Of a DNA stretch of 64,000 nucleotides, positions 26,862-35,464 are shown piece after piece. The notes beneath the pieces were generated by a model. That model did not search any database, had not been told where the DNA came from, and saw nothing but the letters and a program-made list of their open reading frames with translations. Source of the DNA: Castellaniella hirudinis_A (GTDB lineage Bacteria; Pseudomonadota; Gammaproteobacteria; Burkholderiales; Burkholderiaceae_B); assembly GCF_047468865.1 (NCBI RefSeq), contig NZ_JBLGTV010000005.1:147293-211292 (forward strand). Direction: 5' to 3'. Made by a program: the position numbers and the translations under genes. Every line of letters begins with the position of its first letter. The first letter of the stretch is position 1.

Positions 26862-26985
26862 TATAATCCGCAACTCAAGGGGAGTAGCTCCTTCGCCGCC
26901 ACATCGTCATGACGGTGCCTGCTTGCAGGCACCCGGTGTTCGGGCGGTCGGCCCACGCCGACCGTGAGCAAGACCTTGCCATCTC
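26862..26985 (+). promoter_or_regulatory. yybP-ykoY (Mn2+) riboswitch with promoter -10
   Basis: A consensus TATAAT at 26862-26867 is followed within 10 bases by the riboswitch. The conserved 5' strand is AAGGGGAGTAGC (from 26879) and the conserved 3' strand is GAGCAAGACCTTGCC (26966-26980), with hairpins between. This is the yybP-ykoY aptamer, which binds Mn2+ and usually turns on Mn exporters and TerC-type proteins. A terminator hairpin and terC follow, as expected. The -35 is weak. Confidence 0.88.
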
Positions 26986-27067
26986 GTGCTTTCAATCCGC
27001 ATATTGCGTTGCCTCGGGCGCCGCGATACCCGGGTCGGGGGTACAGGGGCAAGGCGCGTCTTCTTTC

Positions 27068-27109
27068 AAAAACGGCCTGGCCCGCAGATGGGTTTCCAGG
27101 CCGTTTTTT
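27068..27109 (+). terminator. Riboswitch expression-platform terminator
   Basis: A stem AAAACGGCCTGG / CCAGGCCGTTTT with a T6 tail, ending 11 bases before the terC start codon. It is the likely regulated terminator of the Mn2+ riboswitch; ligand binding would be expected to prevent its formation. Confidence 0.82.
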
Positions 27110-27120
27110 CAAGGAAGACC

Positions 27121-27825
27121 ATGATCGAATTTTTTCAAACCCTCAGCTGGGCCGCTGTATTCCAGATTATCCTGATCGATATCCTGCTGGGAGGGGACAA
27201 TGCCGTGGTGATCGCGCTGGCGTGCCGCAACTTGCAGCCCAGGCAGCGTCTGCAGGGTATTTTGTGGGGCACCGCGGGGGCGATTGGCCTGCGGGTGTTG
27301 CTGATCGCCTTCGCCCTGACGCTGCTGAGCGTGCCGTACCTGAAGATCGCGGGGGCTTTGCTGCTGCTGTGGATCGGCGTCAAGCTCCTGATCCCGGAAG
27401 ACGGCGCGCATGGCGACGTCCGCGGCGGCGCATCCATCTGGGCCGCGGTCAAGACCATCCTGATCGCGGATTTCGTCATGAGCCTGGACAATGTCATCGC
27501 CATCGCCGGGGCGGCGCAAAACGCGCATGCCGACCACCAGATCGGCCTGGTGGCCTTTGGCCTGGTGGTCAGTGTGCCCATCATCATCTGGGGCAGCACG
27601 CTGGTGCTGAAATTGATTGACCGCTTCCCCGCAGTGGTGACCTTTGGCGCGGCGCTGCTGGGTTGGATCGCCGGGGGCATGCTGGTCACCGACGTCGTGG
27701 TGGCGGAACACTTCGGGACGCCCGCCGCCGGCGTGAAAATCGGCATCGAACTGGCGGTCGCCCTGCTGGTCGTGGCGCTGGGCAAGCTGTTGGCGCGCCG
27801 CAAGACCGCCCCGGCTTCGGCCTGA
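27121..27825 (+). CDS. TerC-family membrane protein, riboswitch-controlled
   Basis: A 234-residue TerC/YjbE-type integral membrane protein with 7 or so hydrophobic segments and the family motifs DILLGGDNAVVIALACRNL and DFVMSLDNVIAIAGAA. The acidic residues in these motifs are probable metal ligands. Members under the yybP-ykoY riboswitch are associated with Mn2+ export or metalation of secreted proteins. An AAGGAAG site sits directly between the terminator and the ATG. Confidence 0.88.
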   Translation: MIEFFQTLSWAAVFQIILIDILLGGDNAVVIALACRNLQPRQRLQGILWGTAGAIGLRVLLIAFALTLLSVPYLKIAGALLLLWIGVKLLIPEDGAHGDVRGGASIWAAVKTILIADFVMSLDNVIAIAGAAQNAHADHQIGLVAFGLVVSVPIIIWGSTLVLKLIDRFPAVVTFGAALLGWIAGGMLVTDVVVAEHFGTPAAGVKIGIELAVALLVVALGKLLARRKTAPASA

Positions 27826-27924
27826 CCCGGGGCACGGCCCCGGCGGCGCTTTCGCGGGCCGGCGCTGGGGTGCGGGGTTGGCGGCCGGCGGTCGGCGCTT
27901 GACGTGTTTTGTCTGGTGCCTGGG

Positions 27925-28224
27925 CTAAAGTACTTTATCGTCGGCGGCCATGCCGCCTTCGTCTTCCATGGTGGCCACCTGCCGGGCTTCGGCCGCGCCG
28001 AACTTGAGGCGCACCCCGATGCCGCCGTCGCTTTCGTGGATGAACGTGGCGCCCAGGGATTCCAGCGCCTGTTCCAGGGTATCCAACTGATCCGGGCTGG
28101 GCTGGGCCAGTTGGCGCTCGAAGCGGGTGATGGTGTCTTTGTCCAGGCCGGACAGGGTGGCCAGCTGTTCCCGGGTCAGGTCGACCAGGGCGCGGGCGGC
28201 GTGGCATTGCGGTCCAGTCATCAT
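27925..28224 (-). CDS. XRE-family transcriptional regulator
   Basis: A 99-residue protein with an N-terminal helix-turn-helix (ALVDLTREQLATLSGLDKDTITRFERQLAQPS) of the Cro/CI type, then a short C-terminal segment (LGATFIHESDGGIGVRLKF) common in small single-domain XRE regulators of proteobacteria. An AGGAG site lies 8 bases before the ATG. It is divergent from yaaA; the target is unknown. Confidence 0.75.
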   Translation of the reverse strand: MMTGPQCHAARALVDLTREQLATLSGLDKDTITRFERQLAQPSPDQLDTLEQALESLGATFIHESDGGIGVRLKFGAAEARQVATMEDEGGMAADDKVL

Positions 28225-28438
28225 GGCGGCGCTCCTGAATTAAGCATTGCGACAGCCTCATGATAGGCCGTCGGCCCGGCGCTGTCACGAAAGCGCGGGT
28301 CGTCGGCGGGGGTTCTCCCCGCTCCTGGATTTTGCCTCTTGTTTCAGGCGATTGGGTTTGCCGCCCCGTTTTGCGGCCGCAAAAAAGCAGCCGGCCAGCG
28401 GTTACACTGGGTGGTCTTTGTTTGCGGGTTTGCTTGCT

Positions 28439-29224
28439 ATGCTGATGGTTCTGTCTCCGGCTAAAAAACTGGATTTCGATTCGCCGGTGCGCACGGCGCT
28501 GCACACGGCGCCCGTGTTCCCGGCCGATACCCGGGCGCTGGTGTCGGTGCTGCAAGGCCTGTCCCCCGGGGACTTGGCCGGGTTGATGCATTTATCGGAT
28601 GCCCTGTCCCAGCTGAATGCCGATCGCTACCGCGCCTGGGTCGACCAGCCGGATACGGCCGCCGCCCGGCCCGCCGTGCTGGCGTTCAATGGAGATGTCT
28701 ACGAGGGTCTGCGGGCGGCGCAGCTGTCCGATGCCCAGTTGTCCTGGGCGCAAGACCACTTGGCCATACTCAGCGGCCTGTACGGGGTGCTGCGCCCGCT
28801 GGATTTGATCCAGCCGCACCGGCTGGAAATGGGCACCCGGCTGAAAACCGGCCGTGGCCACAGCCTGTACGAATTCTGGGGCGACCGGATCGCCCGGACG
28901 CTCAACCAGCGCCTGGCCGCCCAGGCCGGCCCGGCCGTTTTGCTGAATCTGGCCTCCCAGGAATACTTCAAGTCGGTGGATCGCAAGACGCTCACGGCCC
29001 AGGTCGTCGATTGCGTGTTCCAGGACGAAAAAAACGGTGTCTGGAAAGTCATCAGTTTCCACGCCAAGCGGGCACGCGGGCTGATGGCGCGTTTCGTCAT
29101 CGACCAGCGGCTGGACCGCACCGAAGGCTTGAAAGAGTTCGCCGCCGAAGGTTATGCCTTCGATGCGGGTCAATCCACCCCCTCGCGGCTGGTTTTTCGG
29201 CGCCCGGAGCGGTTTATCCCGTGA
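28439..29224 (+). CDS. yaaA: YaaA-family peroxide-stress protein
   Basis: A 261-residue DUF328/YaaA protein: MLMVLSPAKKLDFDSP start, FNGDVYEGL, ILSGLYGVLRPLDLIQPHRLEMGT, LYEFWGDRIA, NLASQEYFKSV and ISFHAKRARGLMARF. YaaA limits free iron and DNA damage during peroxide stress. The end overlaps the convergent FUSC gene by 11 bp. Confidence 0.92.
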   Translation: MLMVLSPAKKLDFDSPVRTALHTAPVFPADTRALVSVLQGLSPGDLAGLMHLSDALSQLNADRYRAWVDQPDTAAARPAVLAFNGDVYEGLRAAQLSDAQLSWAQDHLAILSGLYGVLRPLDLIQPHRLEMGTRLKTGRGHSLYEFWGDRIARTLNQRLAAQAGPAVLLNLASQEYFKSVDRKTLTAQVVDCVFQDEKNGVWKVISFHAKRARGLMARFVIDQRLDRTEGLKEFAAEGYAFDAGQSTPSRLVFRRPERFIP

Positions 29225-31451
29225 CGGGCCGGACGGTCCCGGTCGGGGTGGCCGGGGCGGCCGGGGCCGCCAGCGCCCGCATGTCTTCGCCGATCTGTTG
29301 CGCGGCCTTGATCATCTGGCGCAGCGGGTAGGCCAGGCCGGCGTGGCGGCCATCGGCGTCGATCACGTTGGGGATGTCCGCCGGGTGGCCCGCCAGCAGG
29401 TTCTTGGCGGCCGTGACCGCCTGCTGGATGCCGTCGGGCTCGGTGTCCAGTTTTTCCAGGGCGGGGATGACGGCCGCGATTTGCGAGGCCAGCGTGTGGT
29501 GCTGGATCATCAGGCGGTTCAGTTCGGGCACGTGCCGCTGGCGGCGCGCGGGTTCGTCCATCATGCGGTAGAACGCGCTGGCGAAATTGCTGAAGGCGAT
29601 ATGCACGTTTTTGCGCGCCAGCCGCCACTGGGTGTCGGCTTCGTTTTGCGCCGGCGAGGCCGCCCGCCCCGCCGCCCGGTCTTGGCGGCCGATGTCCACC
29701 CAGGCCAGGCCGCTTTGCAAAAAGGCCTGGTTGGCCTGCAGCAGGGCCTGCGCCATGGCGTCCAGGCTGTTGCGTTCCCAGGCGGGCAGGATGTAGCTGC
29801 AGCTCAGGGCCAGGACGCAGCCGATGACGGTGTCGATCAGCCGTTCGCCCACCATGGTGTCGGATCCCGGCATCAGGAAATGAAACACCAGCAGCACGAA
29901 CAGGGTGTTGAACATGGCCGACAGGGTGTAGTTGACCTGAACCAGGCCGTAGCCCAGGATGCTGCAGCTGACCAGGATCAGCAGGTACAGCCGGGCGTCC
30001 AGCGCCAGCGAAAACAGCAGCAGCGCCCCGCCGCAGCCGATCAGGGTGCCCATCAGCCGCCAGCCGTTGCGCTGGCGCGTCAGGGCGAAGCCGGGCTTCA
30101 TGATGATCAGCACGGTCAGCACGATCCAGTAGCTGTGGCCCGCGATGCCGGGATCCAGGGTGTTCACCAGAGGGATGGTCGCCAGCAGGGTGCCCGCCAC
30201 CATGGCCAGCAGGGCGGCAATCGCCACCCGCACGGCGTAGCGAAATGGCGCCGAGCGCGCATGCAGGTTGTGGGTCAGCAGCCCGATGCGCCATTTCTGG
30301 CGGGTCAGGAAGCGGTTCAGCGTGCGGTTGGCCTGCGCCAGGTTGCTGGCGTCCCGGGGCATGGGATTGACCGAGTGATCGGCCATGCGGGCGACCTGCC
30401 GGGTCATGTTGCGCAGGCGGCGCAGCACTTGCACCAGCAGGGCGTAGATTTCCGGCTGCCGGGCGGCCAGGCCGGTTTCGCGCAGATGCTGCAGCTCGAA
30501 TTCCAGGGCGCGCAGTTCGGCCTTGACGCTGTTGCGCACCCGGGCATGGCGGTTGCGGGCCACGTTGAGCGCCAAGCTGGAAACATTGTCGGACAGCTTG
30601 CGCATGGCGTCGCGTACAAACAACAGGGCATCGCTGTCGGGCAGGGCCTGGCGCAGCATGGCGTAATCGGTGTGGGTGGCCACCGTGCTGTCCAGCAGGT
30701 TGATCATGTCCACGAATAAATTCAGCAGACCCTGGCGCAGGCGGTCGGGGCGGCGGGTGGTGCCGCGCGGCAGCTCGCGCAGCACCATGTCCCGGGCGGC
30801 CTGGTGGGCGTCCGTCATAGTGGCCTGGTGATGGATCAGCTGGCGGTAGACGGCGTCCAGATCCTGGTGGATGTCGTAGAAGCGGGCGCGGCTGGCGATG
30901 TAGTCGGCGGTGGCGAACAGGGCGGCCGACAGCACCTGCTGTTCTTCGCGATACCACAGCAGCCGGTGGGCCGCGACGCTGTATACCAGGTAGAAGGCGC
31001 CCCCCAGGAAAGACACCAGGGTGTGGTGCAGCACGTCGTGCGAGGTCAGCGGGGTGCGCAGGGTGAGGGTCATGATCAGCAGGCAGGCGAAGCCCAACAG
31101 GCCGCCGTGTTTGCCGTACACCGTCAGCATCGAGAAGCCGAAGCACAGGGCTGGCACCGCCAGCCAGATGAGCAGTGTGTGGCTGGCCGCCAGCCCGGTG
31201 ACGGCCGTGGTCAGCGAACCCAGGCACAGGGCGGCGAACATGCCGTTGATGCCGTAGCGGCGCGGCCCGCCCGGCTGATCCAGGATGGCGACGCAGGCGG
31301 CCCCCACCGCCGCCACGAAGCCGTCGGCCATCCAGCCCAGTAGCCCGGACAGCACCAGGGCGGGCAGCAGGACGCCCACGGCCTGCCGCAGGCCGCCGAA
31401 AAAGTGATGGCTGTAAAAAAAGCGCTGCCATTGCGGCGTCAGTGTCGTCAT
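29214..31451 (-). CDS. FUSC-family (YccS/YhfK-like) inner-membrane protein
   Basis: A 745-residue protein with two sets of about six membrane segments separated by a cytoplasmic region, the YccS/YhfK arrangement. There is an N-terminal set (residues about 20-175), a long helical cytoplasmic part, then a second set (about 385-530) including HSYWIVLTVLIIMKPGFALTRQRNGWRL, the FUSC-like signature. Members are proposed efflux or aromatic-acid-export-type transporters. The start at 31451 follows a stop-free but poorly supported upstream extension and lacks a strong ribosome site. Confidence 0.82.
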   Translation of the reverse strand: MTTLTPQWQRFFYSHHFFGGLRQAVGVLLPALVLSGLLGWMADGFVAAVGAACVAILDQPGGPRRYGINGMFAALCLGSLTTAVTGLAASHTLLIWLAVPALCFGFSMLTVYGKHGGLLGFACLLIMTLTLRTPLTSHDVLHHTLVSFLGGAFYLVYSVAAHRLLWYREEQQVLSAALFATADYIASRARFYDIHQDLDAVYRQLIHHQATMTDAHQAARDMVLRELPRGTTRRPDRLRQGLLNLFVDMINLLDSTVATHTDYAMLRQALPDSDALLFVRDAMRKLSDNVSSLALNVARNRHARVRNSVKAELRALEFELQHLRETGLAARQPEIYALLVQVLRRLRNMTRQVARMADHSVNPMPRDASNLAQANRTLNRFLTRQKWRIGLLTHNLHARSAPFRYAVRVAIAALLAMVAGTLLATIPLVNTLDPGIAGHSYWIVLTVLIIMKPGFALTRQRNGWRLMGTLIGCGGALLLFSLALDARLYLLILVSCSILGYGLVQVNYTLSAMFNTLFVLLVFHFLMPGSDTMVGERLIDTVIGCVLALSCSYILPAWERNSLDAMAQALLQANQAFLQSGLAWVDIGRQDRAAGRAASPAQNEADTQWRLARKNVHIAFSNFASAFYRMMDEPARRQRHVPELNRLMIQHHTLASQIAAVIPALEKLDTEPDGIQQAVTAAKNLLAGHPADIPNVIDADGRHAGLAYPLRQMIKAAQQIGEDMRALAAPAAPATPTGTVRPVTG

Positions 31452-31517
31452 GCAGCCAAAACCCGGGGGAAGGCCAAGATGTTCGCAGTATAAAGGAAGG
31501 CAAAATCGCATTTGCGC

Positions 31518-31616
31518 TTGCAGCCTATGTTGCAACGCGGTAAATTAGCTCATCGTCGCGCCCCATCGCGGTGCGCCGATGTGGCGAAACCCCCGGGTTA
31601 CACACCCGGTTTTTTT
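31518..31616 (+). promoter_or_regulatory. Promoter and leader terminator upstream of ilvI
   Basis: TTGCAG (31518-31523), a 17-bp spacer and TAAATT (31541-31546) form a good sigma-70 promoter. About 45 bases into the transcript comes a hairpin CCGGGT/ACCCGG followed by seven Ts (31593-31616), a typical terminator. Read-through is needed to reach ilvI 240 bases downstream, so this may be an attenuator. I see no leader peptide rich in Val, Leu or Ile. The remaining leader to 31856 shows no gene. Confidence 0.5.
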
Positions 31617-31856
31617 CGCCTTCCGATTTTATGTCCCCGGATGCGCCAAAAGCGTGATCCAGGACGTCCATTCCCACCACAATGCGCCGGATGGCGCGCG
31701 TGTTCCACATCAAGGGGTGCAGGCTGGCCCCGCAGGGTGTCCGGGCACAGCGGTTCCGTGAACCGCCTAGCGTCGGATATGTTGCGGCCTCCGGTACTGG
31801 CCCGGGCGACTTTACGGCCGCTTGGTGTGAGGCACAGGTTACGAAAGGAATCCATC

Positions 31857-33578
31857 ATGGAACTCAATGGCGCCGATATCGTCGTGCGTTGTCTGATCGA
31901 GGAAGGCGTAGACCACGTGTTTGGCTACCCCGGCGGCGCAGTCCTCTACATCTACGACGCGATCTACAAACAAGACAAATTCCAGCACGTCCTCGTGCGG
32001 CACGAACAGGCCGCCGTCCACGCGGCCGATGCGTACTCCCGATCCTCCGATAAAGTCGGGGTCTGCCTGGTGACCAGCGGCCCGGGCGTCACCAATGCGA
32101 TCACCGGCATTGCCACGGCTTACATGGATTCCATTCCGATGGTCATCCTCAGCGGCCAGGTGCCCACCCATGCCATCGGCCAGGATGCCTTCCAGGAATG
32201 CGATACCGTGGGCATTACCCGGCCGTGCGTGAAACACAACTTCCTGGTGCGCGACGTCAAAGACTTGGCCGAAACCATGCGCCGCGCGTTCTACATCGCG
32301 CGCTCCGGCCGTCCGGGCCCGGTGCTGGTGGACATCCCCAAGGACGTGTCCGTGGCCACCTGCAAGTACACCCCCAAGCGCGGGCCCACGCAGATGCGCT
32401 CCTATGCGCCGGTCACCAAGGGCCACCAGGGGCAGATCAAAAAAGCCGTGCAGATGCTGCTGGCCGCGGAACGCCCCATGATCTACGCCGGCGGCGGAGT
32501 GGTGCTGGCCAATGCCGCCGACGAACTGCGCAAGCTGGTGCGCATGACGGGCGCGCCCTGCACCACCACCCTGATGGGCCTGGGCGCCTTGCCGGGCACC
32601 GACGAAAAATTCGTCGGCATGCCGGGCATGCACGGCACCTACGAAGCCAATATGTCCATGCAGAACTGCGATGTCCTGCTGGCCATCGGGGCGCGCTTCG
32701 ACGACCGCGTGATCGGCAACCCCAAACACTTTGCCCAGGTGGCCCACAAGATCATCCACGTGGATATCGACCCGTCCTCGATTTCCAAGCGGGTGCGGGT
32801 GGACGTCCCCATCGTGGGCGACGTGCGCGAAGTCCTGCAGGATCTGATCGGCCTGTATGCGCAGACCCTGGCCGAACAAAACGTCAACGAGCAGCGGCTG
32901 GCCGCTTGGTGGCAGCAGATCGACACCTGGCGCGCGCGCAAGTGCCTGGACTACGAAAACTCCGACACCGTCATCAAGCCCCAGTTCGTGGTGCAGAAGC
33001 TGTGGGAAGTCACCCGCGGGCAGGCGTTCGTCACGTCGGACGTCGGCCAGCACCAGATGTGGGCCGCGCAGTATTATCCTTTCCCCGAACCCCGCCGCTG
33101 GGTCAATTCCGGCGGGCTGGGCACCATGGGGGTGGGCCTGCCCTTCGCCATGGGCGTGCAGATGGCCAACCCGGATCGGGACGTCGCCGTCATCACGGGC
33201 GAGGGTTCCATCCAGATGAACATCCAGGAGCTCTCCACCTGCAGCCAGTATCGCCTGACGCCCAAGGTGCTGTGCCTCAATAACCGCTATCTGGGCATGG
33301 TGCGCCAGTGGCAGGAAATCGAATACGGTTCGCGCTATTCCGAATCCTATGTCGATGCCCTGCCGGATTTCGTCAAGCTGGCCGAAAGTTATGGCCATAT
33401 CGGCATGCGTATCGACAAGCCCGCGGATGTCGAGCCGGCCATCCGCGAAGCCTTCACAAAATACAAGGATCGCCTGGTATTCATGGATTTCATCACCGAC
33501 CAGACCGAAAACGTCTGGCCCATGGTGAAGGCAGGCCGCGGCCTGACCGAAATGCTGTTGGGCGCCGAGGATCTGTGA
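31857..33578 (+). CDS. ilvI: Acetolactate synthase large subunit
   Basis: A 573-residue thiamine-diphosphate enzyme. It has MELNGADIVVRCLIEEGVDHVFGYPGG at the N-terminus with the catalytic Glu in VRHEQAAVHAADAY, the FAD-region GARFDDRVIGNP, and the ThDP motif GEGSIQMNIQELSTC to NNRYLGMVRQWQ. It makes acetolactate/acetohydroxybutyrate for branched-chain amino acids. The start at 31857 has AAAGGA upstream. It is the first gene of ilvI-ilvH-ilvC. Confidence 0.95.
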   Translation: MELNGADIVVRCLIEEGVDHVFGYPGGAVLYIYDAIYKQDKFQHVLVRHEQAAVHAADAYSRSSDKVGVCLVTSGPGVTNAITGIATAYMDSIPMVILSGQVPTHAIGQDAFQECDTVGITRPCVKHNFLVRDVKDLAETMRRAFYIARSGRPGPVLVDIPKDVSVATCKYTPKRGPTQMRSYAPVTKGHQGQIKKAVQMLLAAERPMIYAGGGVVLANAADELRKLVRMTGAPCTTTLMGLGALPGTDEKFVGMPGMHGTYEANMSMQNCDVLLAIGARFDDRVIGNPKHFAQVAHKIIHVDIDPSSISKRVRVDVPIVGDVREVLQDLIGLYAQTLAEQNVNEQRLAAWWQQIDTWRARKCLDYENSDTVIKPQFVVQKLWEVTRGQAFVTSDVGQHQMWAAQYYPFPEPRRWVNSGGLGTMGVGLPFAMGVQMANPDRDVAVITGEGSIQMNIQELSTCSQYRLTPKVLCLNNRYLGMVRQWQEIEYGSRYSESYVDALPDFVKLAESYGHIGMRIDKPADVEPAIREAFTKYKDRLVFMDFITDQTENVWPMVKAGRGLTEMLLGAEDL

Positions 33579-33589
33579 GGGAATAAACC

Positions 33590-34081
33590 ATGAAACACGT
33601 CATTTCTGTTTTGCTGGAAAACGAACCCGGGGCCTTGTCGCGGGTGGTGGGGCTGTTTTCGGCGCGCGGCTACAACATCGAGACCCTCACCGTGGCGCCC
33701 ACGGAAGACGCCACGTTGTCGCGCATGACCATCGTCACAGTGGGCTCGGATGAAATCATCGAGCAAATCACCAAGCACCTGAACCGCCTGGTGGATGTCG
33801 TCAAGGTGGTGGATTTGTCCGAGGGCCCGCACGTCGAGCGCGAACTCATGCTGATCAAGGTGCGCGCCGTGGGCAAGGAACGCGACGAAATGAAGCGCAT
33901 GGCGGAAATCTTTCGCGGGCGCATCATCGACGTCACGGATAAAACCTACACCATCGAACTCACCGGCGTGCAAGACAAGATCGCCGCTTTCATCGGCGCG
34001 CTGGACCGCAGCGCCATTCTGGAAACCGTCCGCACCGGCGTGTCCGGGGTGGGCCGCGGCGAACGCGTCCTGAAACTCTAA
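33590..34081 (+). CDS. ilvH: Acetolactate synthase small (regulatory) subunit
   Basis: A 163-residue protein with an N-terminal ACT domain (HVISVLLENEPGALSRVVGLFSARGYNIETL) that binds valine for feedback inhibition, and a C-terminal ALS-small domain (RELMLIKVRA to IIDVTDKTYTIELTG). It starts 11 bp after ilvI. Confidence 0.95.
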   Translation: MKHVISVLLENEPGALSRVVGLFSARGYNIETLTVAPTEDATLSRMTIVTVGSDEIIEQITKHLNRLVDVVKVVDLSEGPHVERELMLIKVRAVGKERDEMKRMAEIFRGRIIDVTDKTYTIELTGVQDKIAAFIGALDRSAILETVRTGVSGVGRGERVLKL

Positions 34082-34136
34082 CCTCCGGGCTGTGCCCAAC
34101 CCTCTATTACCTATTCAAAGAATACTGGAGCTTTAC

Positions 34137-35153
34137 ATGAACGTTTTCTACGACAAAGATTGCGACCTGTCCCTGATCAAAGGCAAGCAGGTGGCCATCA
34201 TCGGTTATGGTTCCCAGGGCCATGCCCATGCGCTGAACCTGCATGATTCCGGCGTGCACGTCACGGTGGGCCTGCGCAAGGGCGGGGCCTCCTGGAAAAA
34301 GGCCGAGAACGCCGGGCTGGCCGTCAAGGAAGTGGCCGAGGCCGTGAAAATCGCCGACGTCGTGATGATGCTGCTGCCCGATGAAAACATCGGCGAAGTC
34401 TACCGCAGCCAGGTGGCCGACAATCTGAAGCCCGGCGCCGCCCTGGCCTTTGCCCACGGCTTCAACGTGCACTACGGCCAGGTCGTGCCGCGCGCCGACG
34501 TCGATGTCATCATGATCGCCCCGAAGGCCCCGGGCCACACCGTGCGCAGCACGTATGCCCAGGGCGGCGGCGTGCCGCACCTCATCGCCGTGCACCAGGA
34601 TGTGTCGGGCAAGGCCCGCGATCTGGCCCTGTCCTATGCCATGGGCAACGGCGGCGGGCGGGCCGGCATCATCGAGACCAATTTCCGCGAAGAAACCGAG
34701 ACCGACCTGTTCGGCGAACAGGCCGTGCTGTGCGGCGGCACGGTCGAACTCATCAAGGCTGGTTTTGAAACCCTGGTGGAAGCCGGCTACGCCCCGGAAA
34801 TGGCCTACTTCGAATGCCTGCACGAACTGAAGCTGATCGTTGACCTGATCTATGAAGGCGGCATCGCCAACATGAACTACTCGATCTCCAACAACGCGGA
34901 ATACGGCGAATACGTCACCGGCCCGCGGGTGGTCACCGACGCCACCCGCGCCGCCATGCGCCAGTGCCTGGCCGACATCCAGTCGGGCGTGTATGCCAAG
35001 AACTTCATCCTGGAAAACGCCGCCGGCGCGCCGGAACTCACCTCGCGCCGCCGCATCAACGCCGAATCCCAGATCGAACAGGTGGGCGGCAAGCTGCGCG
35101 CCATGATGCCCTGGATCACGGCCAACAAGCTGGTGGATCAGACCAAGAACTAA
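34137..35153 (+). CDS. ilvC: Ketol-acid reductoisomerase (class I)
   Basis: A 338-residue enzyme of the short class I type. NADPH-binding loop GYGSQGHAHALNLHDSGV, then GLRKGG; metal and active-site segments ETNFREETETDLFGEQAVLCGG and ECLHELKLIVDLIYEGG. It converts acetolactate to dihydroxyisovalerate. It lies 55 bp after ilvH in the same operon. Confidence 0.95.
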   Translation: MNVFYDKDCDLSLIKGKQVAIIGYGSQGHAHALNLHDSGVHVTVGLRKGGASWKKAENAGLAVKEVAEAVKIADVVMMLLPDENIGEVYRSQVADNLKPGAALAFAHGFNVHYGQVVPRADVDVIMIAPKAPGHTVRSTYAQGGGVPHLIAVHQDVSGKARDLALSYAMGNGGGRAGIIETNFREETETDLFGEQAVLCGGTVELIKAGFETLVEAGYAPEMAYFECLHELKLIVDLIYEGGIANMNYSISNNAEYGEYVTGPRVVTDATRAAMRQCLADIQSGVYAKNFILENAAGAPELTSRRRINAESQIEQVGGKLRAMMPWITANKLVDQTKN

Positions 35154-35160
35154 GCCCCCA

Positions 35161-35207
35161 GGCGCGTGCCCGGGATCATTCGGCTCCGATGATCCCGGGT
35201 ACGCGCC
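35161..35207 (+). terminator. Hairpin ending the ilv operon
   Basis: A 19-bp near-perfect stem (GGCGCGTGCCCGGGATCAT and its complement with one mismatch) 7 bp after ilvC. It has no T-run, so termination is likely but not certain. The following stretch to 35464 holds no recognisable gene. Confidence 0.6.
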
Positions 35208-35464
35208 GATTCAATGGGTCGGGGGCGGGCTGCTTGCGCGCCCCCGCGTCCGTGTTCCAGCAGCCGCAGTCCGCTGTGGCCGCAATGCTCAAAGCACGAG
35301 ACTTGCACGAAGGTTTGTGGCAATTGAACACCGGGTTGTCGATGATGGGCGCCGGCTTAGTCCATAAAAACTTAGCCCATAAGAAGCAAGCAGCCACCGG
35401 GTTGCCGCGAAAATTCCAGGGATCGTGAAGCGAGACATCCGTTTCTTTTTCCCCGAGATACTGT

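Noticed and set aside
29154..30719. 521-codon plus-strand open frame opposite the FUSC gene
   Set aside because: Gln/His/Gly-rich shadow; the opposite strand encodes a well-formed membrane protein with family motifs.
31579..31761. Leader peptide controlling ilv attenuation
   Set aside because: The 60-codon frame is not enriched in Val, Leu or Ile codons and continues through the terminator, unlike classical ilv leader peptides.
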